Assembly (NCBI GenBank): GCA_907165135.1
Contig: OU015569.1
Coordinates: 806,001-870,000 of the forward strand
DNA length: 64,000 bases
Source: Oikopleura dioica
Taxonomy: Eukaryota; Chordata; Appendicularia; Copelata; Oikopleuridae
Direction of reading: 5' to 3'
Shown here: positions 38,548-48,965 of the stretch, in pieces
How the letters are laid out: every line of letters begins with the position of its first letter
Position numbering within the stretch: the stretch's first letter is position 1
The notes under the pieces: generated by a model
Database searches by the model: none
What the model was told of the DNA's origin: nothing
What the model saw: only the letters and a program-made list of their open reading frames with translations
Translations under genes and position numbers: made by a program

Positions 38548-38931
38548 GGGGGTAGATATCAAGAATCGGATTTCCTGTCCGTGTTTTCTCAAATTTTTAA
38601 CATAGTGACCCCCTTATTTTTCAGCTCAAAATTTATTTCAGGCGATTATTTTTTTCCTATGGAAGCCAAAAATTTAGATTTCTCGAGCTTTCGAGGTCCT
38701 ACAATGCAAATTGGGCACCTCCGATTGTCTCGAAAATGGGCATTTTTAGTAAAGTTAGCGATCTTTGACGAAAAATTTTGTTAAAATTTTTTCTGAAATT
38801 CGAAATTTCGGCTTCCATAGGAAATAGAAAAAGGTCTAAAGCTTTTGTTTTCAAAGTAAAATAAGGGTGTTACTATTCTAACTTTGGGAGAAAAGTCTGG
38901 CAGAAAATGGCGGTTCTTAATGTCTACCTCC
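38548..38931. mobile_element. TTAA-type MITE (family 3), copy 1
   Basis: Ends GGGTAGATATCAAGAATCGG ... GTCTACCTCC. Inner sequence CTATGGAAGCC and its inverse GGCTTCCATAGG. About 85 percent alike, in inverted orientation, to the copy at 43704-44076. Right flank TTAA. Confidence 0.85.
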
Positions 38932-39617
38932 TTAATATACCTCCAAGAAATCAAATAATTTTGAGGTAAATAATTTTCAGCTTAGCGGTAAATTAGCTAA
39001 TAGAGTCACTTACTCTCTCTAAAAAGCCGATAAAAAATATATGAAATATCTTCGTGACCACAGCGAATTCCGAGATTGATTCTTCCAATTCTGCTCTTGA
39101 TTCTTGTAGCTGAAGATAAAAAATTCTGTTCATCGTTGTTTTATGAATGAAAAAAACGATTGAACGTGACCGCTTCAAAATTCAACACACTCGTGCGCGG
39201 AACATGAGTGAGCTCTGCTCAGATCATATACTCTAATTTCTAATTTGGAACATGCTAATTTTCGAAAATTTCATCAAAAGAAATTTCACGCTTCTCCGTA
39301 AAAAAAAGCCGCTCTTTAATTATGTCACGTGTTTTATAAACTACTTTATTGTACTGTATCTAATTGTCGATAGAGAATGCGAGCTAGAAATGAATAAAGA
39401 AATTAGGTGATAAAAAGCGTCGGAATTGTTTTATTTCTTAGATGTTATGTAAATTTTGGAGTTCTTTCATAAAAAGTTTTACGGTCTCAAATTGGGACTA
39501 TCAACTGGCACTTTGCTGATAGGCTCAGCAGATCATAGGACCGAGAAAGTGTCATTTACGTGAATTCAACTGCCTTCAAAGGAGTCGGTAAATACAAGAA
39601 AAATTCTGTATAAATTA

Positions 39618-39658
39618 TATGTATTATACACTGTATATAATATACAGTATAATACATA
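39618..39658. repeat. AT-rich perfect-arm palindrome
   Basis: TATGTATTATACACTGTATA on one arm and its complement around a short loop; arms of about 19 bases. Likely cruciform or transcript hairpin. Confidence 0.6.
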
Positions 39659-40011
39659 TAGAAGTATAATTTATTATCGTCTCCTTCGTTTCGAGTGAAA
39701 AGTGAACGGAAAGGGGATAATTGCCTTTTACCACCGCAATGGAGATTTGATTTCGCCTTTTTTTCTTTGAGAGAGGAAGAAGTTTTTTACTTATCTTTTC
39801 GAAAAAAAGGCAGGCGGGTAGATTTTGCCGAAGCCACACAATCGGCCGTGACGCGCGATTGCTGGTCGATTCAGCAAAACACCACCACATGTTGTAAAAC
39901 GCATTTCACGGGCGCTAGAAAACGAACGGCAGCATTTCTAATGGCCGCTAATTTTCGTGCAACCAGGGTTCGCCAATGTTGATTTTTCCCCCAATTATGA
40001 CTAAATAACTG

Positions 40012-40222
40012 TTGGTCGCGTGGTTCTAAAGAGCTAAAATGGAAAGCCGCGTAGCGGCTTTTTTAAGATCGAAGCCGCAAAGCGGCTTCGCCAATATTTT
40101 AAGATTGATAAGAAAGATTGTTTCGCGAAGCCGCTTCGCGGCTTCGTTCTTATAAAAGCCGCTACGGGACTTTCCATTTTACCTCTTGAGAACCTGACTC
40201 AGGTTTTCTACACAAGTTGTCG
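40012..40222. mobile_element. MITE-1 copy, left terminus lost
   Basis: Begins inside the element at GGTTCTAAAGAGCTAAAATG and continues through four modules to CCTGACTCAGG and CTACACAAGTTG. Confidence 0.82.
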
Positions 40223-41008
40223 TTTCTGTCCGGGGTCAAAAGGTCAGATCTTCGCGGCTGTCCTTACTTATCCTGAAATTCGTCTAAAATTAATCTAACC
40301 TTGCATCTACGCAGAAGAAAACCCTTTTGGAAAATGAAATCGTCGATCAGATCTGTCATCTTAACGGCTCGCTTCTCGCAAACTTACCATTCAATTCTAC
40401 CAAATAAATGATGACGTTGAGCTATGAATAGAAGTTTCGGTGAAAGTTTCTTCCGGGAAAGAATCTTCAAAAAAAGCCTATATTTTAGGCACTAAATATT
40501 AAAATAGGGATTAGCCATATAATATATGGGCCATAATATGCCCCCAAATTCTAATTGCTAACTTAACGACAGCTTACTGAATAGCGAATTATACCTTTAT
40601 AGCTTTCATATATATTGAGAACCTTAAAATTATAAAGGTAGATATAAGGTCCTAAATCATAGATCTGAGATCTCCAAAGATAATGGAAGGATGAAAGGTG
40701 CCTGATAATTTATCAATCTTTAATTGACAAAAATGACTTAATTATTTTGATAAGAAGCAATTCGAAGATTGATGATATAAGAACCTATATAAAATATGTA
40801 AGGTGTAAAGTATGAATCACGTGCCCATATCGGCAGTTATTATAGCTTTATCAGAGGAATAATTGACTGATCCTCAGTTGCCATTTTCATCATCGAAATA
40901 GGCGAGTTCTTGACGAACAAGAGTGAGGTCGCTCTCGCCGCACCATCCATATCGTTTATTAAAGCTATAAAAGAAGGAAGCCGACGAAAAGTAACTCCAA
41001 CACAACAA

Positions 41009-41230
41009 ATGAACATTCTTCTCCTCACACTCTACTTTTTCAATCTTCATCAGCTACCAGTAGTTGCAGCCAGAAGGAGACAGCAGAACGGACATGCGCG
41101 TCAAGTCTCAAGACAGATGAAAATCTCGAATCGAGTGCAGCGGTGCACTAGAAACCCAGAGTGCATGGCCATTATCGCGAGAAATAGGGGAGAGGTTTGG
41201 AGAAGAAGCAACGGAAATCTTTTTTGGTGA
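41009..41230 (+). CDS. Short secreted basic peptide, candidate
   Basis: ATG 41009 gives MNILLLTLYFFNLHQLPVVA, a convincing signal peptide, followed by a basic mature part (RRRQQNGHARQ... CTRNPEC ... RNRGEVWRRSNGNLFW) of about 53 residues with two Cys and dibasic sites. It resembles a small hormone or antimicrobial-type precursor only in general features. The open frame extends upstream of this ATG to 40910, so the start is a choice made on the signal peptide. Confidence 0.5.
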   Translation: MNILLLTLYFFNLHQLPVVAARRRQQNGHARQVSRQMKISNRVQRCTRNPECMAIIARNRGEVWRRSNGNLFW

Positions 41231-41580
41231 CTCTTTCTTCCTTCTTTTCTGCCTGTTTTCAACTGATTCCTGCCGCTTTCTGTATCTTTCTTAATTAATT
41301 AATAATATTATTAATAAATGTCCACGATAAAAAGCACAATCAAAGGCTCAATAGATTCTCCAACTAAAAACTTTGCCAATTATCGACGAAATATTTTTGA
41401 AAATTTCGCGGAAAAAGATATTTTATCTTATGTAACAACGGAAAATTTTAACAATTTGGCGCCTGAAACCGCCGTAACCCGGACTGTGTCGCGCCATCTT
41501 CACCGGTTGTTTCTCTGTTTTTTGGACCTGCCTGAACTTGGCCGAAATTGGTTCGATTGCAGCCTCAAAAACATGGTGCC

Positions 41581-41590
41581 TATAAAAAGG
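41581..41590 (+). promoter_or_regulatory. TATA box of creatine kinase
   Basis: TATAAAAAGG about 105 bases before the creatine kinase ATG, followed by GC-rich start-site sequence. Suits a strongly expressed gene. Confidence 0.6.
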
Positions 41591-41685
41591 CGGCTCCGAG
41601 CGCAGAGCTTCGCAGTACGTACGAAAGTCGTAGTGTCTATAATTTTTGAGAAATTTGACTTTTCAAGGTTTAGTTTTCAAAAACC

Positions 41686-43159
41686 ATGGCTACTTACCCA
41701 CCAACTGGTCTTTCCGAGAACGTCAAGACCCTTCCTGAATGGATTCAGAAGGGCTGCGGCAACGACGAGTACTACTGTGAGGAGAAGGTAAATCAGAGAT
41801 AATCAACCTCTTTTTGTATACTCATCCTTTTTGCTCAGAACGCGACCTTCTTGGGCGCCGCGGACAAGATGCCCGCCGAGCTGCCCGACCTCAAGGACCA
41901 CAACAACTTCTTGACCGACGTTCTCAAGAAGAACCCCGAGCTCTACAAGCAGCTCAAGGACAAGAAGACCAAGCTCGGCGTCACCCTCGGCCAGTGCATC
42001 AAGACCGGCATCGACAACAAAGGTAATCGTCTCCTCATATTTGAGAATCATCATTTTTCTATTTTCAGGCCACCCCATGATCAAGACCTGTGGCCTCGTC
42101 GCCGGCGACGAGGAGTGCTTCGAACTCTTCGCCGACATCTTCGAGCCGGTCATCAGCGCCCGCCACAACGGCTACGCGCGCGACGCCAAGCACCCCACCG
42201 ACCTCGACGTGTCCAAGCTTTCCGACACGAAGATCGACCCCACCGGCAAGTACGTGTTGACCTCGCGCTGCCGAACCGGACGATCCGTGCGAGGCTTCAA
42301 GCTCCCTCCTGTCATCGAGTTCGAAGAGCGCCGCAAGCTTGAGGCCCTCATCGTCAAGGGTCTCCTCTCCCTCGAAGGCGAGCTCAAGGGTGACTACTTC
42401 CCTCTCCACGGCTCCAAGTCCTACGCGCCCAAGCCCGAAGGCATGTCCAAGGAGAAGGAGGAGGAGCTCCGAAAAGCTGGAAATCTTTTCCAGGTAAAAA
42501 ACCGTTTTTCCGTTCTCTTCGTTGATTGCAATCTTTAGGAGCCCGACTCGACTCTGCTTCTCTCCTCCGGCTGCGGCCGCCACTGGCCCGACGCCCGAGG
42601 CATCTACCACAACGAGGCCTCGAACTTCTTCGTCTGGGTCAACGAGGAGGACCAAATGCGCATCGTCTCCATGCAGAAGGGCGATGACATCAAGGCCATC
42701 ATCACCCGCTTCTCGCTCGGCACCGCGCAGATCCAAAAGGTGCTCAAGGAAAACGACGCTGACTTCATGCGCTCTGACCATCTCGGCTGGATTCTCACCT
42801 GTCCATCTAACCTCGGTACTGGTCTCCGTGCCGGCTGCATGGTGAAAATCCCCAAGTTCTCCGCCCGCGAGGACTTCAAGACCGTCCTTGCCAAGATGGG
42901 TCTCCAGGTAAATCGCCCAATTTTCGCTTCTCTGATCTCATCGAAAATCTAGGCCCGTGGAACCGCTGGCGTCGACTCTGCCTCGACCGGTGGCACCTGG
43001 GACATCTCCAACGCCGATCGACTCGGCAAGTCCGAAGTTGACCTGGTCAACATCTTCATCGAAGGCGCCGCTCAAATCATCCGATGGGAGCAGGCGCTCG
43101 AAGAAGGCAAGAACATCGACGAAGAAGTCGCCAAGGCCTCAATGAAGACCTCCGCGTAA
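41686..43159 (+). CDS. CK: Creatine kinase (phosphagen kinase)
   Basis: Transfers phosphate between ATP and creatine. ATG 41686 (MATYPPTGLSENVKTLPEWI); five exons with GT-AG introns of about 45-50 bases. Motifs: VLTSRCRTGRSVRGF (substrate/ATP Arg), LEGELKGDYFPL, WPDARGIYHN, FFVWVNEEDQMRIVSMQKG, LTCPSNLGTGLRAG with the reactive Cys, RGTAGVDSASTGGTWDISNADRLG. Stop 43157-43159. Full length for the family, cytosolic type with no leader. The acidic NEED motif and TCPSNLGTGLRAG are as in animal creatine kinases; arginine kinase is the less likely alternative. Codon use is strongly biased to C-ending codons, as in highly expressed genes. Confidence 0.95.
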
Positions 43160-43384
43160 TTCTGCCCCGTGAAGATTTTCTGTTGCAGTTCAAAATCCTA
43201 AAATTCAAAAGATTTTTCTGTATAATATATTTAATTGATTTGGCTTAAAAACTTCTGTGTTTTTTCTTTTCAAAGCAGAAAAAATTCTTATTTGCAAGAA
43301 AAAATATTTTGAAGTTTAAAAATCAGGCGCAGTGAGCAATTATCTCTAAAATTAGCTTTCTTTCCGCGCCATTGATGAATTTTG
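43160..43384. other. Short intergenic interval
   Basis: 3' flank of creatine kinase and upstream sequence of the receptor gene, AT-rich. Nothing else seen. Confidence 0.4.
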
Positions 43385-46384
43385 ATGATCAAACTTCTTG
43401 ACTTGATCTCCAGCGAAAATCGTCTTGTTCAAAGAAATGACATTTACCAAGAATTTTGAATTTGAGCTTGACTACATTAACTTGTGCGATGTGATAGAGA
43501 AAATAACGAGATGTCTGAACCTAACAGAAACGGAAGGAGAACACTACACTTGCCCTTCAAAAGTAATTAGTGGAGAGGATGGAACTTTGTGTATCCCTCC
43601 TCAGAATTCTACCGCCTCATTGAATTCTAGCGTTTGTCCTGATTCTATGTACGAGAGTGGCAAAGATTTTGATGATCGAATTAAATTTAATTTAGAAATT
43701 TAAGGAGGTAGATATCAAGAATCGCCATTTTCCGTCAGACTTTTCTCCCAAAGTTAAAATAGTAACACCCTTATTTTACTTTTGAAACAAAAACTTTAGA
43801 CCTTTCTCTGTTTCCTATGGAAGCCGAAATTTCCAATTTCAAGAATATTTTTAACATTATTTATCGTCAAAGATCGCTAACTTTCCTAAAATGGTCATTT
43901 TATCATCAAGAAGAGGTGCATTGTAGCACCTCAAAAGCTCAAGAAATCTAAATTTTTGGCTTCCATAGGAAATAGATAATTGCCTGAAATCAATTTTGAG
44001 CAGAAAAATAAGGGGTCACTATGTTAAAAATTTGAGAAAACACAGACGGAAAATCCGATTCTTGATATCTACCTCCTTAATAATTCCATTAGTCCATAAA
44101 GACCTAAGAAGCATCAAGAATTTGTCACCTCTTTTCAAAGTCCACAGAACACTTCCAAACCAGCAAAATACTATCACTTCGTCGACCACATCGAACTCAA
44201 CTACAACCTTTCCTCGGACAAGAAACTGCTCGACGACTTCTCGGAGAATATGATCGACTTCCGCATTCAGAAAATTGTCTTTCCACTAATTTGCATCATG
44301 TTTTGCGCCCCAGCCGTCTATTTGCTCAAGCGATATTTCAAGAAGACGCAGCGGGTGATTGTTCTGATGAATCTACTCCTCAGCTCGACTCTTTATTGCT
44401 TCTCTTTTCTGGCCATGGAACCGATTTACAAAAGAATCAACAATTTAGTAGACGACGATGTTATTTCCAGGGAAAGATTTCGTGCCGCGATCAACCAAGT
44501 CGACATTGACGGGCAAACTATTGCGAGCTGGGCTCGGCAACCTGTGTAGAAAACCTGAGTCATGCTTTGAAAGGCTAAAATGAAAAGCCGCGTAGCGGCT
44601 TTTGAAAACGAAGCCACAAAGTGGCTTCGCTGATACTAAAAGATATAAGAGTGATTTTGTTGCGAAGCCGCTTTGCGGCTTTGTTTTCAAAAAGCCGCTA
44701 CGCGGCTTTTCATTTTAGCCTTTCAAAGCCTGACTCAGGTATTCTACACAGGTCGCCGAGCCCAGATTGCGAGGAAAATAGTCTTTTGAAAAGCAATAGC
44801 GATTTTCTGCAGAATATCAGCAAGAAAATTGAGTGCTCTGCTTATATCGAGAATTACGAGAAAGTAATGAACATTTGCTACGTTTTTCAATATTTCAACG
44901 ATTATATGCTCATGGCGCAGAGCAGTTGGTATCTTTTACAGACGATCTATCTTGCGAATTTGACTCTTTGCAATTTCGGGGTCTTGGCAGGGGATAAATT
45001 CTCTCCTTATTGGGACTAAACCAATTTATGGAAGTGCATTTTGGATTACCAATAAGATTGCTGTATTTGGCTTTCCGGTCAATCAAAACCCTGATCCTTA
45101 TCTTGATACTTGACTAGTACTGAAGAGAGAGAGAGGTATCCCTTTGAGAGCCAATTTTCCGCAACCATATTTACATTTTTCTTGGTTGGTTGGCGCCTCT
45201 ACCTGTCCTAGCAATGGCAATCTATGTAAACGGGATAAAAACGGTTCTTTCAACTTTAGCTTTATTTCAGATGAACCACCCAAACGAAGTCGACCATTCC
45301 TTTCATCACATGCGGATGATCAGCGGCTGCCACGGGAAGTACTCCGAAGAGGTCTTTGGTCAGATCGACGAACCAAAGCACACTGTTTATTATTTATGCG
45401 TGCAGATAGCGTGCAACATTATTCTCTTTGTAATAACAGTGTACGCGATCCACAGGAAAATCTATCTCAGCGCGGGTTTCACAGAAGGCGAGCAGAAGAC
45501 GAAACTCCACCAAATGTCCCGCGCTGTCTTTTATCTAATGTAAGACAAAAAAATATCAACAAAAATGAAGCCCACTTTTAGACCGCTGTTCAATATTTTT
45601 CAAATCACAGTCCACTTCTTTCCAGAAAATTATCTCTCCACGAAGAAAAGTCACCTTTCTTCTACAATTCATCTGGTTCTTATAGAAGGTATTACCGCTG
45701 GACTCGGCAACCTGAGTCAGGCTTTGAAGAGCTAAAATGAAAAGCCGCGTAGCGGCTTTTAAAAACGAAGCCGCAAAGCGGCTTCGCCAAAGTTACCAAC
45801 TCAATGAATTATTTTAACTGGCGAAGCCGCTTAGCGGCTTTTCAATTTACTCTTTTAGAACCCTGACTCAGGTTTTCTACTCAGGTTGCCGAGCCAAATA
45901 TTACTTCTTAGTTATTTCTTCTTGTGTAGTTATGGAATTTTTAGTGAGTCAATTTGTGTATCCGATAATCATCGGAGTTTTATTCGTGCTGATGAGCCAA
46001 GAGCTGAAAATCAAGTTCGCGCGGATGATAAAACTGGGGATGACCCAAAAGTATTTGAAGAAAAGATCTGACTTTGCGTACCTAAGGTGATTCTAATTTG
46101 CTGAGCATGAGGGAAAAAATGACTGTATTCAGAAGGAGGACAGTTTCATGCACGTCCTATCAGAACCTGGGCTCGAAAACCTGTGCAGAAAACCTGAGTC
46201 AGGGTCTGGAACGACGCGGCTTTTCATTGCAGATCTTCCAGGCCCTGACTCAGGTTTTCCACACAGGTTTTCGAGCCCAGACCAGAACGAGCTGAATCAG
46301 CTGAGCGAAATGACTACAGTGTCACTTCTAGACCGCGACTCAAGAATGGAATCTTCAGAAGGAGCTCTTTATGTGAACATTTAA
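43385..46384 (+). CDS. Class B (secretin-like) G-protein-coupled receptor, candidate
   Basis: An N-terminal extracellular piece has Cys-rich sequence (LCDVIEKITRCLNLTETEG, YTCPSKV, LCIPPQNST, SSVCPDS). Then TM1-TM2 (IVFPLICIMFCAPAVYLL; NLLLSSTLYCFSFLAM), TM3 with the class-B-like pattern FQYFN...W.LL..IYLANL, TM4 (IFLGWLAPLPVLAMAIYV, cf. GW-P), TM5 (YLCVQIACNIILFVITVYAI), TM6-7 (45580-46070) and a cytoplasmic tail ending EGALYVNI at 46384. Three MITE-1 copies and one TTAA MITE lie inside the gene. Some exon ends (44080-44110, 44820, 45010-45190) are not settled. Start ATG 43385 is provisional. Ligand unknown; family assignment rests on TM3/TM4 pattern only. Confidence 0.6.
43704..44076. mobile_element. 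TTAA-type MITE (family 3), copy 2
   Basis: GGAGGTAGATATCAAGAATC at the left and its inverse GATTCTTGATATCTACCTCC at the right, flanked by TTAA on both sides (43700-43703, 44077-44080). TTAA duplication points to a piggyBac-type transposase as mobiliser (established association). Confidence 0.9.
44528..44765. mobile_element. MITE-1 copy with perfect target duplication
   Basis: CTGGGCTCGG...CCGAGCCCAG flanked by ATTGCGAG at 44520-44527 and 44766-44773. Inserted in the receptor gene between TM2 and TM3, either in an exon or in a small pre-existing intron. Confidence 0.95.
45698..45898. mobile_element. MITE-1 copy in a small receptor intron
   Basis: Left end has lost GTGTAGAAAACC. Flanks TATTACCG and TATTACTT share six bases. 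Removing the element restores a 44-base GT-AG intron (GAAG|GTATTAC...GTGTAG|TTATGG), so this copy sits in an ordinary intron. Confidence 0.88.
46167..46280. mobile_element. MITE-1 short copy inside a coding exon
   Basis: CTGGGCTCGAAAACCTGTGC ... CACACAGGTTTTCGAGCCCAG, 114 bases, flanks ATCAGAAC and ACCAGAAC. Without it and one flank copy, the receptor tail reads through in one frame (TSYQNELNQLSEM). Splicing from the first GT (46183) to the terminal CAG keeps that frame. Confidence 0.9.
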
Positions 46385-46617
46385 TGAAAAAATAAAAGAA
46401 AATAAAGCAGATTTTCATGTTTCGGACTTTCTAGCGTTTTTTGCTCACTTCCGGCAGCGTGATATAACGATGAGTTGGCAAAGGGTTTGAATCTCTGGCG
46501 CGCGGTTGGTAAAATGCAAATTGTCGATCATCGCTGTCCGCAGATGATTTTCCGCGTGGCATCTCCGCAAGGGGCTTCGCAAGAGTTCCGACTCAGACAC
46601 TTTTTAGAAGCAAGAAA

Positions 46618-48136
46618 ATGAGACCCTTACCTTTCTCTTTTTACATTTTCCTAGTTTCCTTTTCTAAATCAGAGAGAGCGCGGACAGAAGATTACTACAG
46701 ACCGACGAGGAAGCAGCTCTACGAGTTGCTCAAAAATCCGAAGAACAGTGATATTGCTCGAGGATCGCAGTTTGGGCAGGTGACATGGGGCAGGCCTCCA
46801 AACGAAAGCTACCAAGATAGCAAGCTCTGTCCGCGGCTAAACAATCCGAAAGGAGCTTCAGAAGTAGTTTGCAACGGCGCTACTTGCGTTGTCAATTGTC
46901 TTCCAGGGTCAGAGTCCATCTGCTTATAGCAATTGTTTTTCATAAGATACCGATGATAGCAGGCCTTTGCCCGGGATTGCCAGGTTATCCGGTCAGCCAA
47001 TCACAAGACAGGATTCTCCTAGTGGCGGCGTAACCCCGGATTTGAGTCTGCTCTCATCGGTATCATTTTTGTTGATTCCAGTAAAAGGTTATCATCCGAC
47101 GCCAAAGGGATCTGATCGAACAAATTGCAGAGCTTCCGTTAATTTCAAAGGCTCGTTATTTAATTTCTGAACTTCGTTAGATTTCAAGAACTGAGATTAA
47201 AAAACGGAGAAAAAGGAGAAACCCGATATTACTGGACTCATCAGTTGTCTGACTGTGTGACTTGCTCGGAAGATGAGTTTTCTGATCCTCAGATAGCGAG
47301 TTTTTGTTTCGTGAGGGAAGGAACCAACGAAAGGCTCTGCGATCTCAAATGCACCAACGGTGGCGATCTTCGTTTCCCAGGTAAATCAGCAGCTCGTTTG
47401 CCTTTATTGACGTTTGCAGCTCTTTTCGGCGCGCCAGTTCGGTGTTTCTGCCATAGAAAGAAGAATAAGGGCTGCTACTGGACCAGAGAGAAAGGAAAAA
47501 CCAAGCGGGTATTTCTCAACAAGATCAAATGCTCCGGACCTCCTGCAACCGTCCCTCCAACAGAACCAAAGTCCACCACGAAATTTTCGCGTTTTGATAG
47601 CGGAAATTCTCCGTCGCAAGGAAGCGATTCCAGTGCGTCTGCCAGCGGGGCCTGCAAATGCTTAGAGTACAAGGAAAAGTACACGGGTAGCACAGGTACT
47701 TGTCTACTATAACAACTCGTTCACAAGCTTTGAGTTTTTCAGGGGCGAATGTTCGACCAACCTGGAGTTGCCCGGACAGTTTTCAAGTGCACGGCGGGGC
47801 GAGGATACCTTCCGGCTTCGATAAAACTGGAAAAGTGAAACTGACCTTTTCCAGAAAAGTTTCAATAAAAAGTGGCAATTTCCCATCGCCAGTTTTGAGG
47901 AAAAAGAGGGTAACTTATGGGAAGTTGGCTTCAACGAGAGAACCACTTTCAAACGCGACTGGTTCAGGCAACGGCTACTCTTCTCTTTTCATTTGAAAGT
48001 CACTTCTTTTGAGCTTCGAAAATCTTGAAATTTTGATGTACCACGAAGGCTAGCTAGCCTAAAAAGAATCAATTTCGAAGGAACGCATGACAAGTACATG
48101 CCGCGAGTGGACAAGCTCGAGTTCTGCTATTGCTGA
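46618..48136 (+). CDS. Secreted protein with sushi-like Cys modules
   Basis: ATG 46618 gives a hydrophobic leader (MRPLPFSFYIFLVSFSKS), then YYRPTRKQLYELLKNP and Cys modules of sushi type: VCNGATCVVNCLPG joined to YHPTPKGSDRTNC, then HQLSDCVTCSEDEF ... SFCFVREG...LCDLKC, APVRCFCHRKKNKGCYWT, a Ser-rich linker, CKCLEYKEKY, a beta-rich part (KWQFPIASFEEKEG, WEVGFNERTTF) and an end LEFCYC at 48136. Intron 46907-47087 looks GG-AG and 47151-47188 GC-AG because these joins restore the sushi pattern. The frame between 47700 and 47870 is ambiguous. Family beyond sushi-like is not recognised. Confidence 0.5.
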
Positions 48137-48965
48137 ATCTCTCTACTGTTTCAATAAACTAAACCTTTTCTGTAATCATTTCATCAAAAATCTTAAAACA
48201 TTGCAATTTGCCTTCAAGATTCCCACGATGAGAGCGCAGTGATAATTCAAATGTAAACGATTCTGCTGACAAACTCAAATATTTTGATCATTCGCCACCG
48301 CAAATTTGGAAGAAGACTTTCTTCTCGAACCGCATATTTACAATCATTATGGCTTAATTTGCCGAAATTTCTTTATAATGTTCAATGAAATTGCCACCGA
48401 CGTCACGAATTTCGAAGAATTTTTAGACCCACAGAAGCTTTTGGCAAATTTTACCTCATAAAAATGTAAATAAATAGCTTTTCTTTTTTAAAAATCGTCA
48501 GTTTTATACTGGCAAATCGACCTAATGACAGTATATCTCTGTTTGAGCAACTCTTTTTCGGGGGTAAATCATCTTAGGATGATTTTAATTATTGAAGTCA
48601 TAGAAGACTAACGATGTCGGTCAATTTTTGTTCTATAGAAAGAAATTGATCGATTGTCTGTTTTGTTTCATAAATGAGCTCAAAAGCTAGTTGCTCAAGA
48701 AGAAAATCGTAATTTTCAGTGAACTTTGATTTGTTGAAAATGCAAGTGGTGACGACTTTGTATGCTGATTCTGGGTTTTTCGATAATTAGAAGCGCAACG
48801 GCGAAACCACTGGTGATTCCCACTTGAGACAAACACTCGTAAATAATGCCTATGCTCCGAAGCTCACGCAAGCCGAGCTTTATAAGCAACTTTGGCCTGC
48901 ATCGGAAATTATCAGTTTCAAACTGCGAGATACGATCGTAGTTGAATTCAGCCAGCTTTTGAAAG
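48137..48965. other. Intergenic interval
   Basis: 3' flank with CAATAAAC (about 48152), AT-rich. A minus-strand open frame (48716-48988) overlaps the next gene's start and is not supported. Confidence 0.45.

Larger units (their letters stand above)
38329..41008. other. Long intergenic interval
   Basis: Contains a TTAA-type MITE (38548-38931), a strong AT palindrome (39618-39658) and a MITE-1 copy (40012-40222). Short ORFs at 38993-39178 (-) and 39695-39982 (+) are AT-rich and not supported. No gene recognised. Confidence 0.45.

Noticed and set aside
42065-42781. 238-codon minus-strand ORF opposite creatine kinase
   Set aside because: It mirrors the C-biased codons of the real gene on the plus strand; composition is Val/Leu/Glu/Asp-rich with no family.
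41686-43159. Arginine kinase instead of creatine kinase
   Set aside because: The conserved blocks around the reactive Cys and the tail read as creatine kinase; chordates use creatine kinase.
45698-45898. Counting this copy as an exonic insertion
   Set aside because: Without the element the sequence is an ordinary 44-base GT-AG intron, so it was intronic.
46148-46384. Reading straight through the MITE as extra coding sequence of the receptor tail
   Set aside because: An open frame does run through (this copy is short), but it is a different frame from the one continuous with the upstream exon through a canonical intron. Similar read-through fails in other copies.
47395-47665. Alternative frames in the sushi-like gene around 47400-47700
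   Set aside because: Only one frame keeps the Cys spacing and continues from the preceding exon; the others are shadows.
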